Part shown: positions 1 through 6,944 of the stretch, piece after piece
Numbering within the stretch: the stretch's first letter is position 1
Layout of the letters: each line of letters opens with the position of its first letter
Assembly (NCBI RefSeq): GCF_001418105.1
Contig: NZ_LIQI01000024.1
Span: forward strand, 1-64,000
Direction of reading: 5' to 3'
DNA: 64,000 nt
DNA from: Lacinutrix himadriensis
GTDB lineage: Bacteria; Bacteroidota; Bacteroidia; Flavobacteriales; Flavobacteriaceae
Translations under genes and position numbers: made by a program
The notes under the pieces: generated by a model
What the model saw: the letters and a program-made list of their open reading frames with translations, nothing else
Databases searched by the model: none
What the model was told of the DNA's origin: nothing

Positions 1-119
1 TAAGAATAGTGCGGTTTTGTGTGCGAGGATTTTCCGCAGGAAAATCAGATGTAGCAAAAGTGCACTGTTCTTTGTTTAAGTACTAATCTACGCATTATTT
101 TTATGCGATGTTGTAGCAA
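1..119. repeat. attC-like repeat, copy A (cut by window edge)
   Basis: This is the right-hand part of an imperfect palindrome of the family seen five more times up to position 4016. A perfect inner hairpin GATTTTCC-GCA-GGAAAATC lies at about 28-48. The copy ends in GTTGTAGCAA at 110-119, which is the exact reverse complement of TTGCTACAAC at 577-586, at the far side of the next ORF. The left end of the copy lies outside the window. I read it as the attC-like site downstream of cassette 1. Confidence 0.7.
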
Positions 120-120
120 G

Positions 121-567
121 TTATTTTTCTTTTAACTTTTCTATTTTCCGAAATTCTCTTTCACTATTAAATTTCAATAGCCAATCTTTTGGAATATAAC
201 TTTCAAAAAATCCCCATTTGTCAGATTTCAATTTAGCTTTTTTTAATTTTTTCAGAATCATATTCAGATGGTCAATATTCCAAGACCAAAATTCAATATT
301 TCTTATTTCAGTTTTCAGCCATAAATCAAATTTTTTCAGTTCATCCCAATTTAATTCAGCTCTGAAAGTACAATTCAGACATACGAGATTCCATTTTTTT
401 TCATAACCCGAAATGTCCATAAAATGCTCAATTCCATCAGGAACATTTTGATTGGTAGCAATGATTTTAGATTCGCATTTGTCACATTTGAGTTCAATTA
501 TTTTCGGATAATGCTTATGAGCATATCTCACATGAGTTTTTCCTCCATTGTCAATTGAACTGTTCAT
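121..567 (-). CDS. Hypothetical cassette protein with two CxxC pairs
   Basis: A 148-residue soluble protein that I do not recognise. Two CxxC pairs (C28/C31 and C63/C66) suggest a small zinc-ribbon-like fold in the N-terminal half. The C-terminal half is rich in Lys, Trp and Phe, with no signal peptide or membrane segment. The ATG start lies about ten bases downstream of the private end repeat TTGCTACAAC, and the stop abuts repeat copy A. This tight fit between two repeats is typical of integron cassettes. Function unknown; that the cysteines bind zinc is inferred only from their spacing. Confidence 0.7.
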   Translation of the reverse strand: MNSSIDNGGKTHVRYAHKHYPKIIELKCDKCESKIIATNQNVPDGIEHFMDISGYEKKWNLVCLNCTFRAELNWDELKKFDLWLKTEIRNIEFWSWNIDHLNMILKKLKKAKLKSDKWGFFESYIPKDWLLKFNSEREFRKIEKLKEK

Positions 568-576
568 TTTTTTAAT

Positions 577-715
577 TTGCTACAACGGTTATGTATAAGA
601 ATAGTTGCGGGTTTGTATGCGAGGATTTTCCGAAGGAAAATCAGACGCAACAAAAGTGCGACGACCTTTAGTTAAGCCTAAAATAGCAATTATTTTTATG
701 CGATGTTAGCAAAAG
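577..715. repeat. attC-like repeat, copy B
   Basis: A palindromic element of about 139 bp. The left end TTGCTACAAC (577-586) and right end GTTAGCAAAA (705-714) are not complementary to each other, but each is complementary to the far end of its neighbouring ORF segment. Inner arms TTGTATAAGAATAG-like and TTATTTTTATGCGA-like pair imperfectly. GTTGCG (about 603) pairs with CGCAAC (about 647), and GATTTTCC-GAA-GGAAAATC forms a central hairpin. Confidence 0.75.
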
Positions 716-719
716 TTTT

Positions 720-1232
720 TTATTCCTTATTCAAAAATTCAGTTACTAAATTATTCTTTTCAGATTCCATTTCGCAAGTCCAACTGTCTATAAACCATCT
801 TCCATTTTCATAATGAAGTTGAACGCTATTTAGTCCTCTAATATTGGATTCAGTTTTTAGGTCAGTTCGTATTTCAAATGCACTCCAAACTTGCGCAATA
901 TTTCCAAACTTACTAACTACTCGTTTTAGTTCCTTTTCATAAAAATCCTCTTTTGGTGATAATCCAATTGGTATATATTCCGCCTCCAAAGAATGAGTTT
1001 CCGCTTTTCCATTTTCATCAATTCTTGTAATAAAAGCATTTTTTGAATGAATAAAACTATCTCTTTCAAACTCCCAAGGTTCACTACTCGAGCCAGAAAC
1101 AACATCATAATACGCATTCATTATCGCATCTACTGATTTTACGTCTTTTGTGTATTTGTCATTATTAGTTTGTCCAAAAATTGAATTACAAGCGAAAATT
1201 ATGCTAATTGATGTAAGTATTATTTTGTTCAT
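720..1232 (-). CDS. Exported NTF2-like (SnoaL-like) hypothetical cassette protein
   Basis: A 170-residue protein with a hydrophobic N-terminal signal (about residues 1-20, ending near FGQ). The body has the rhythm of NTF2/SnoaL-like small proteins: an early 'AIMNAYYDVVSG' helix, a middle strand 'AQVWSAFEIR', and a late 'SVQLHYENGRWFIDSWTCE' hairpin. Members of this fold may be enzymes or binding proteins; no catalytic residues can be assigned. It is the only ORF between repeat copies B and C and begins about 18 bp downstream of its private end repeat. Fold assignment is from pattern only. Confidence 0.65.
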   Translation of the reverse strand: MNKIILTSISIIFACNSIFGQTNNDKYTKDVKSVDAIMNAYYDVVSGSSSEPWEFERDSFIHSKNAFITRIDENGKAETHSLEAEYIPIGLSPKEDFYEKELKRVVSKFGNIAQVWSAFEIRTDLKTESNIRGLNSVQLHYENGRWFIDSWTCEMESEKNNLVTEFLNKE

Positions 1233-1250
1233 ATCGATTGGTTTTTAAAT

Positions 1251-1386
1251 TTTTGCTAACGTTTAGTATATGAAAAGTAGGCGATTTCGAAGCGCGAAAC
1301 TTTCAGTTAAGCACAAACTTTGATACGAGCCAAAAACCTTAATTTTACAACTGTTTCGCCTGTTTTTTATATACATTGTTACCTGC
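1251..1386. repeat. attC-like repeat, copy C (divergent core)
   Basis: A palindromic element with ends TTTTGCTAAC (1251-1260) and GTTACCTGC (1378-1386). The outer arms pair as GCTAACGTTTAGTATATG against TATATACATTGTTACC. The inner sequence differs from other copies but still folds: AGGCGA near the left pairs with TCGCCT near the right, and TTTCG-AAGCG-CGAAA replaces the usual central hairpin. Conserved shape with changed sequence argues for selection on structure. Confidence 0.7.
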
Positions 1387-1416
1387 TGGCATTTTTATTG
1401 TGACTTTATTTTTTAG

Positions 1417-2520
1417 TTAAATTGATAATTCAGTAAATTCTACTTTCGTTTTTAAGCTATTTAAACTTACATTTTTATACAAATTGCTGTATTGTCTTTG
1501 TACTTGGGCAACAATAATACCAGGGTGTTTTTTAAATTTTTGACTGAGTAGTAAAATCAATTCCCTGTCAAAGTTGGGGTATTGAAACAACTCGTTTCTT
1601 TCTTTTTCTGATAATAACATACGAGCTGCAAATGCATCTGCTTCATCTTCTTTTTCTTTATCAGGTTTAATACTATCTATTCCATCAATAAAAATATCTT
1701 TTTTACCGTGGTATAATATATGTCCTAACTCGTGATAGAATGTAAACCAAAACGCATTGTAGTCTTTTTGTCTATCGGTTATTTGAATAAGTGGTATGTT
1801 GTTATTTTTTATCCATCTTGTAGCTCCGTAAATTGGTGCTTTAGCAATACAAGGCGTATAAACTAAAGCTACTCCACAAGAAGCACAAAGTGATTGAAGT
1901 TCTTCTAACCAAGTGGCTGAATGCTTAAAGGCAATATCTTGTATTTGGTCTAAACTATTGCGTAATTCTTTTTTATCGAAAGCTGTTACCTTTATTTTAT
2001 CTGCTTGTAATTCTCCCAAACGTAACCAAACCGAAATAGCCTGTGGTTCTGCTGTATGGCGAAGCTCTATTTTAAAAGCTAATGAGCTACCATTATAAAT
2101 ATCTGACCATTGTGTAGGAGAAGCAACTCTAAAAAATTTTAGTAGGCCATCTGCTAATTCAGGTTTATTACGAGTATCTGGAAGCAAACCAAAGGATTTC
2201 ATTTTTGCTAATGGAAAAGACGATACCCATTCTTGGCATTGCTCTAAATGTTCCATTTGCTCAATTTCTAATAATTCATCTTGATAGGTACGTTCTAAGT
2301 TTATCCAAAAACTTGCAGACACACCCAACACATATTCTAATTTGGTGGCTGTTTCTTTGGTTATAGGTGCTTTTCCTTTTATTAACTCATTTAGTTTTGG
2401 AATAGACCTACCTAATCGTTCTGCTAATTCTGCTTGCGACATACCAATATGGTCTATATGCTCTTGAATGCTATCGCCTGGGCAAGAGAGTAAGGATTTT
2501 TTTATTTGTAAATCAGTCAT
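1417..2520 (-). CDS. higA: HigA-type antitoxin fused to ImmA/IrrE-family metallopeptidase domain
   Basis: A 367-residue protein. The N-terminal part (about 15-75) is an XRE/HigA helix-turn-helix with 'MSQAELAERLGRSIPKLNELI'-like sequence. The C-terminal half carries an ImmA/IrrE-type zinc peptidase motif, HELGH at 263-267, followed by an acidic EDEADAFA segment (291-298) that would supply the third ligand. It lies 17 bp downstream of the HigB-like toxin on the same strand, the toxin-first order typical of higBA. By family knowledge it should neutralise the toxin and repress its own promoter. The peptidase domain could be catalytic or only structural. The pair sits in one cassette between repeat copies C and D. 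Confidence 0.88.
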   Translation of the reverse strand: MTDLQIKKSLLSCPGDSIQEHIDHIGMSQAELAERLGRSIPKLNELIKGKAPITKETATKLEYVLGVSASFWINLERTYQDELLEIEQMEHLEQCQEWVSSFPLAKMKSFGLLPDTRNKPELADGLLKFFRVASPTQWSDIYNGSSLAFKIELRHTAEPQAISVWLRLGELQADKIKVTAFDKKELRNSLDQIQDIAFKHSATWLEELQSLCASCGVALVYTPCIAKAPIYGATRWIKNNNIPLIQITDRQKDYNAFWFTFYHELGHILYHGKKDIFIDGIDSIKPDKEKEDEADAFAARMLLSEKERNELFQYPNFDRELILLLSQKFKKHPGIIVAQVQRQYSNLYKNVSLNSLKTKVEFTELSI

Positions 2521-2537
2521 AATGTTTCCTTTTTAAG

Positions 2538-2870
2538 TTAGTGAGGGTCTTCTACAGACTCAATACTTATAATGGTTATCGCTTTTAAATCTATTCCACC
2601 ATCTTCTAAGGTTGGTATAGGGTCTTGGTTTACCTCAAATAGTATTCTCCAATTTTCTTGAATGTCTATTGACCAAGTACCTTTCCTATTTCCTTTGTAT
2701 TGGTGTAATCGTAATACAGGTAATTTTGAGATAACCTCTAAATTATCTGCACTTTCAAGCTCGATTCTACGCTGCTTTATCTTCTTTGCTAATCTACTGT
2801 TTAGCTTTAAGAGACCCTTATCGGTAGTGAGCGACTTCTTCAGTTTGTTATTTTTATACGATAATTCCAT
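2538..2870 (-). CDS. higB: HigB/RelE-family toxin
   Basis: A 110-residue RelE/HigB-superfamily protein, the usual length for the larger HigB-like toxins. The recognisable core is 'KLPVLRLHQYKGNRKGTWS' followed by 'IDIQENWRILFEV' and a late 'TIISIESVEDPH'. Such toxins are ribosome-dependent or free mRNA endonucleases; the activity here is inferred. A Bacteroidota-type -7 box, TAACTTTG, lies at 2873-2880 on the minus strand, only two bases upstream of the ATG, so transcription may start at or inside the first codons, or the box may be fortuitous. The gene comes first in the cassette, with its antitoxin behind it. Confidence 0.88.
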   Translation of the reverse strand: MELSYKNNKLKKSLTTDKGLLKLNSRLAKKIKQRRIELESADNLEVISKLPVLRLHQYKGNRKGTWSIDIQENWRILFEVNQDPIPTLEDGGIDLKAITIISIESVEDPH

Positions 2871-2971
2871 TGCAAAGTTACAAAATTATTTACTTAACTG
2901 GTTAATGATTTTTATATTTTTTGATTTTACCACAGATTCGTCTCCCATATTTTATCATTTTTTTTCAGCTT

Positions 2972-3110
2972 GCAGGTAACGTGATTGTGTATGGTTAGTT
3001 GCGTGGTTAAGCAACTAAATTAGTAAACTTTTACGAACCCGTGAATATTCCGCAGGAATATTCGCAAGTAAGCTCAATGAAGCAATTAATTATACACGGT
3101 GTTGGCGTTA
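2972..3110. repeat. attC-like repeat, copy D
   Basis: Ends are GCAGGTAAC (2972-2980) and GTTGGCGTTA (3101-3110). The outer arms pair (TTGTGTATGGTTAGTTGC against GCAATTAATTATACACGG). The central hairpin is GAATATTCC-GCA-GGAATATTC, a compensated variant of the GATTTTCC/GGAAAATC hairpin of copies A, B and E. Confidence 0.75.
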
Positions 3111-3115
3111 GTTTT

Positions 3116-3445
3116 TTATTCAGTTATTATTTCAGATATTTCAGCTTCTCCAATTTTTCTATGTCCTTCGTGGATCCACCAAGTTCTTCCAAGCTCAATA
3201 TATTTGTTAATATTCTGTCCATTTACAAACTTAACTTTCACTGTTCTAGATTCAGTCGGTTTGATAGTTTGATTTTCTTCAAAGCATATTTTTCCCATAT
3301 AACCAGCTTTAAAATCAATTCCATTTTCATTATACTCAAAAACGTGATTTGGTCGATATCCTGTTTTTATTCCATTTGTTCTTCCTCCATTTGCAGTAGA
3401 GTATAATTTCAGTTTAGCTTTTACGATAATTGAATCAGAATTCAT
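3116..3445 (-). CDS. Free-standing EF-Tu domain III-like protein
   Basis: A protein of about 109 residues from an ATG at 3445; an upstream TTG at 3454 would add three residues. It resembles the C-terminal beta-barrel (domain III) of elongation factor Tu. 'NGGRTNGIKTGYRPNHVFEY' matches the EF-Tu GGR...YRPQFYF strand, and 'WWIHEGHRKIGEAEISEI' matches the final FAIREGGRTVGAG-like strand. There is no GTPase domain, so it cannot act as a translation factor by itself. EF-Tu domain III contacts tRNA and EF-Ts; a binding or decoy role here is speculation. It is the only ORF between repeat copies D and E. Confidence 0.7.
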   Translation of the reverse strand: MNSDSIIVKAKLKLYSTANGGRTNGIKTGYRPNHVFEYNENGIDFKAGYMGKICFEENQTIKPTESRTVKVKFVNGQNINKYIELGRTWWIHEGHRKIGEAEISEIITE

Positions 3446-3495
3446 AATATTCAATTTGTGATTTTCAATCAGATTTAACTGTTTGTCAAATTAAT

Positions 3496-3632
3496 GCCAA
3501 CGGTCTTGTATAAAAATAGTTGCGTTTTTGCGTGCGAGGATTTTCCGTAGGAAAATCAGAAGTAGCAAAAGAGCAACGACCTTTAAAATTAGTTCTAAAT
3601 ATAGCAATTTTTTTTATGCGTTGTTAGTAACA
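3496..3632. repeat. attC-like repeat, copy E
   Basis: Ends are GCCAAC (3496-3501) and GTTAGTAACA (3623-3632). Outer arms TTGTATAAAAATAGTTGC and GCAATTTTTTTTATGCG pair. The central hairpin is GATTTTCC-GTA-GGAAAATC. It is closest in sequence to copies A and B. Confidence 0.75.
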
Positions 3633-3888
3633 GTTGCGAGACATTTGAGTAATCACGTTTTTTTTATTCCGCTAAATTGCTCAATTCCGAGTGAAGTCCG
3701 CAAAGTGATTTTGTTTTTTTAAAATTCCGTTTGATTGGTAATTTCGCAACTAGCTAAACTCCGCAAGAGTAAAATCAGCAGACGAGTAAATTATTCCGCA
3801 ATATTTGATTCCGATTTTGAGTGGTTTTTTCAGCGTGAAGTTTGGCAGAATTCTGTTCGGTATTTTTTTCCGAGTAATTGTTACTAAC
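3633..3888. other. Cassette without a convincing ORF
   Basis: About 256 bp between repeat copies E and F. It is bounded by the perfect private inverted repeat GTTAGTAACA / TGTTACTAAC, so it has the same borders as its neighbours, yet no credible reading frame of normal length is seen on either strand. The sequence is T-rich with several TTCCG/CCGCAA-like fragments. It could be a decayed gene, a promoter or small-RNA cassette, or an empty cassette. Confidence 0.5.
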
Positions 3889-4016
3889 GTGTTTGTGTAA
3901 GATTAGTTGCGTATTTAAGTAACTAATTTAGCAAATAAAAACCGAATAGAATATTCCGCAGGAATATTCGTAAGTAGGCTAGAACTAGCAATTAATTTTA
4001 CACGTTGTTACCACAC
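3889..4016. repeat. attC-like repeat, copy F
   Basis: Ends are TGTTACTAAC (3889-3898) and GTTACCACAC (4007-4016). The outer arms TTTGTGTAAGATTAGTTGC and GCAATTAATTTTACACG pair. The central hairpin is GAATATTCC-GCA-GGAATATTC, as in copy D. Confidence 0.75.
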
Positions 4017-4020
4017 GTTT

Positions 4021-4677
4021 TTATTCCACTATTTGTCGAATTAATTCTTGATCAACAATTTCCGTATTCAGTTTTATATATCTAAACGATTTTACTTTTG
4101 AGTTTTTAAGTTCAATAGTCAAAACCTTGTTTTTATTCGAGTACGCAATTCCGTTTTCAAAAGTCAGATAATCAGTTCCAAATTCCGATTCCAATTCCGC
4201 TTTTGTTAAGCCGTAAAGATTGGCTTTTCCTAAATCAGAATCTGGATTATAAATTCTAAATTCAATTAAAGTTTCTGTTTGGTCTTCGTAAGTGTGTTTG
4301 TTTTCTCCGTGTTTAAAAACAACAAATTGGTCTATTTTAATTGACTCTTTTTTAAAGTCAGGATAATAATAAACATAGAAAATCGAATCTTTAATTCTCG
4401 GTTGAAAATAGTATTCAGTTCCGTTAGTTACGCTTGTTGTAAATTCCATTCCTTTCTTTTTCTTAAAATCTAAAAGGTCAATTGGACTATCAAGAAACTG
4501 AACTAAACTCGAGTTTAAATTATTTTCAGATTGTGATTTCGAAACTAATTCGGTTTTATTTTCAGGAACTTCTGCATATTTTTTCTGAACATAGAAATAT
4601 AAAAATATTCCATATCCAATTGCAGAAACTATAAGTAATGCAAAAATGAATATTAATATGTCCTTGGTTTTTCTCAA
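4021..4677 (-). CDS. Single-pass membrane hypothetical cassette protein
   Basis: A protein of about 218 residues with one N-terminal membrane segment (about residues 6-30, 'ILIFIFALLIVSAIGYGIFLY') followed by a polar region, probably outside the cytoplasmic membrane. I do not recognise the family. The start used is a TTG eight to ten bases from the private end repeat GTGTGGTAAC; no ATG is available before the membrane segment. It is the right-most cassette, hence the one nearest to where an attI site would lie in array orientation. Confidence 0.6.
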   Translation of the reverse strand: MRKTKDILIFIFALLIVSAIGYGIFLYFYVQKKYAEVPENKTELVSKSQSENNLNSSLVQFLDSPIDLLDFKKKKGMEFTTSVTNGTEYYFQPRIKDSIFYVYYYPDFKKESIKIDQFVVFKHGENKHTYEDQTETLIEFRIYNPDSDLGKANLYGLTKAELESEFGTDYLTFENGIAYSNKNKVLTIELKNSKVKSFRYIKLNTEIVDQELIRQIVE

Positions 4678-4679
4678 AT

Positions 4680-4985
4680 GTGTGGTAACGTGTTATATCA
4701 TCACATTTATTGATTATATCCCGTAAATAGATCAGGATATCGTTAGTTTTGTGTTGTCGTTATCCCGTAAATATAATTCTTTTATTGCAGTTAAAAAAGT
4801 GCTTTTATTTGTAACTGTAAATGTTGATTTTCAGTAGGTGATTTTTATTACGAACTAAAACCAGTTCAATAAAACCTTAGGTTTTTTTCACAAACAAAAC
4901 TTTCCTATTGCTATTAATTTTTAAACCAATTTCTTTTATATTACATTTACGGGGTAATTCCGCGAAAGCGAAAAATCTTCCATAA
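4680..4985. other. Right edge of cassette array and dnaG upstream region
   Basis: GTGTGGTAAC (4680-4689) is the exact reverse complement of GTTACCACAC at 4007-4016 and marks the edge of the last cassette. Beyond it the full repeat is absent; only a loose GATATC-GTTAG-like arm is seen near 4736-4746. The motif TATCCCGTAAATA occurs at 4717-4729 and 4761-4773, and ATTTACGGG is found inverted at 4945-4953. These could be an attI-like remnant or a dnaG regulatory region. No integrase or other gene is visible here. Confidence 0.4.
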
Positions 4986-6944
4986 TTGATATCAAAATCC
5001 ACCATAGACCACGTATTTGAAACCTCACGCGTAGAAGAGGTTATTGGCGATTTTGTGCAATTAAAAAAGTCGGGAAGTAGCTTTAAAGGTTTAAGTCCGT
5101 TTAGTGAAGAACGTACACCAAGTTTTATGGTGTCTCCTGTCAAGCAAATCTGGAAAGATTTTAGTACCGGAAAAGGAGGGAATGCCGTTGCTTTTTTAAT
5201 GGAGCATGAGCATTTTACCTATCCAGAAGCTATAAAATACTTGGCTAAAAAGTACAATATTGAAATTGAAGAAACCGAGCAGAGTAACGAGCAAAAAGAA
5301 CAAGCTAATGAACGTGAAAGTTTATATCTAGTTAGTGAATATGCGAGTACTTATTTTCAGAAGGTATTACTAAAAACCGATAAAGGAAAGGCTATTGGTT
5401 TAAGCTATTTTAAAGAACGTGGTTTTACAGACGAAACCATTAAGAAGTTCGCCTTAGGTTACTCTTTAGACGAATGGCAAGCCTTTACAGACGAAGCTTT
5501 AAAGCAAGGGTATAAAATAGAATTCTTAGAAAAAACCGGACTGACTATCGTGAAAGGTGAAAAACGCTTTGACCGATTTAAAGGTCGCGTGATGTTCCCA
5601 ATACAAAGTATGAGTGGTCGTGTGCTTGGTTATGGTGGACGTATTTTAACCAACGATAAAAAAGCAGCCAAATACCTAAACTCTCCAGAGAGTGATATTT
5701 ACCATAAAAGTAAAGTGTTATATGGTATTTATCAGGCAAAACAAAGTATCGCTAAAGAAGACAATTGCTTTTTAGTGGAAGGATATACCGATGTGATTCA
5801 GTTTCACCAAACAGGAATTCATAATGTGGTTTCTTCTTCTGGTACTGCATTAACGCCAGACCAAATTCGATTAATAAATAGGCTTACCAAAAATATTACC
5901 GTACTTTTTGATGGAGATGCTGCAGGTTTACGTGCTTCGCTTCGCGGAATTGATTTAATTCTGGAGCAAGGTATGAATGTGAAAATTTGTACGTTTCCGG
6001 AAGGGGAAGATCCAGATAGTTTTGCAAAACAAAATACCTTAGAAGAGTTAAGCGATTATTTAAGGGAACATGCACAAGATTTTATTCAGTTTAAAGCTTC
6101 GGTTTTATATGAAGAGTCTAAAAATGATCCTATTAAAAAAGCAGATACTATTCGAGATATTGTGAACAGTATTGCTAAAATTCCGGATAGAATTAAAAAG
6201 GAAATCTATATTCAAGAATGTTCTAGAATTATGGATATTAGTGAGCAAGTGTTGTTTACAACCTTGGCACAAATTACCAATAAAGACGTTCAGGAAACAC
6301 ATAAAGAAGCGAGTAAACAGCAAACCGCTTTTGAAGTTATTAAGCATGAACAGCCTAAGAAAAAGGTAGATGTGCAATATGTTTTAGAACGAAAAATTAT
6401 TGAAATACTACTGCTTTACGGAAACAAAACAGAAGATTTTGAGGATTTAGTTTTAAAGGAAAATGATAAGAATGAGCTGATTCTAGAGCCTGTAAAACAT
6501 CAAGCAAAAGTTTTTGAAAAAATATATTTAGACTTGCAAGATGATGAAATGCAGTTTACTAATACGCAGTTTAAAAACTTGTATTATACCATTATTGATA
6601 CACTAAATCAAAACCCAGAGTTTGCAATAGAGCAGTTTGTAAATACGGTAGAGCAAGATGTGGCTAATGAAATTTCTACTATTTTAATGGATGATGAGCG
6701 TTATAGTTTATCTGATTGGCATAGTAAGAATATATATCCAAAAGAAAAAGACCAATCTATTGCACAATTAGTTAGCGAAACTATTTTAAGTTTACGTTGC
6801 TTTTTAATAGATCAAAAAGTAACAGAATTTATGCAACAAACACTTGCCAACAAATCTGAAGTAAACAGAAGTGTGCTAGAAGAAGTAAAAGATTACTCTA
6901 GTTTAAAAATGTTGTTGTCTAGAAAACTAAGTAGAGTTTTATAA
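4986..6944 (+). CDS. dnaG: DNA primase
   Basis: A 652-residue DnaG that synthesises RNA primers at the replication fork. The TTG start gives MISKSTIDHVFE, matching the family's usual beginning. The N-terminal CHC2 domain keeps its fold signature ('RTPSF', 'GKGGNAVAFLM'), but the four zinc ligands are replaced (S37, S40, D58 and T61 occupy the Cys/His/Cys/Cys positions). The TOPRIM domain is intact, with 'EGYTDVIQFHQ' and 'LFDGDAAGL'. The C-terminal helicase-binding region is present. The 3' end overlaps the convergent response-regulator gene by six bases. Confidence 0.95.
   Translation: MISKSTIDHVFETSRVEEVIGDFVQLKKSGSSFKGLSPFSEERTPSFMVSPVKQIWKDFSTGKGGNAVAFLMEHEHFTYPEAIKYLAKKYNIEIEETEQSNEQKEQANERESLYLVSEYASTYFQKVLLKTDKGKAIGLSYFKERGFTDETIKKFALGYSLDEWQAFTDEALKQGYKIEFLEKTGLTIVKGEKRFDRFKGRVMFPIQSMSGRVLGYGGRILTNDKKAAKYLNSPESDIYHKSKVLYGIYQAKQSIAKEDNCFLVEGYTDVIQFHQTGIHNVVSSSGTALTPDQIRLINRLTKNITVLFDGDAAGLRASLRGIDLILEQGMNVKICTFPEGEDPDSFAKQNTLEELSDYLREHAQDFIQFKASVLYEESKNDPIKKADTIRDIVNSIAKIPDRIKKEIYIQECSRIMDISEQVLFTTLAQITNKDVQETHKEASKQQTAFEVIKHEQPKKKVDVQYVLERKIIEILLLYGNKTEDFEDLVLKENDKNELILEPVKHQAKVFEKIYLDLQDDEMQFTNTQFKNLYYTIIDTLNQNPEFAIEQFVNTVEQDVANEISTILMDDERYSLSDWHSKNIYPKEKDQSIAQLVSETILSLRCFLIDQKVTEFMQQTLANKSEVNRSVLEEVKDYSSLKMLLSRKLSRVL

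Noticed and set aside
3041..3406. A 121-codon plus-strand frame opposite the EF-Tu-like gene
   Set aside because: It starts inside repeat copy D and is the complement of a frame with clear EF-Tu domain III similarity.
3528..3722. A 64-codon plus-strand frame across repeat copy E
   Set aside because: It runs through the palindromic repeat into the ORF-less cassette, is opposite to all other cassette genes, and has no recognisable content.
1..4689. The palindromic repeats as ends of insertion sequences or MITEs
   Set aside because: There is no transposase and no target-site duplication pattern, and the private inverted ends match across each ORF rather than within each repeat.
4877..5143. An 88-codon minus-strand frame over the dnaG start
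   Set aside because: It is the complement of the conserved DnaG N terminus.
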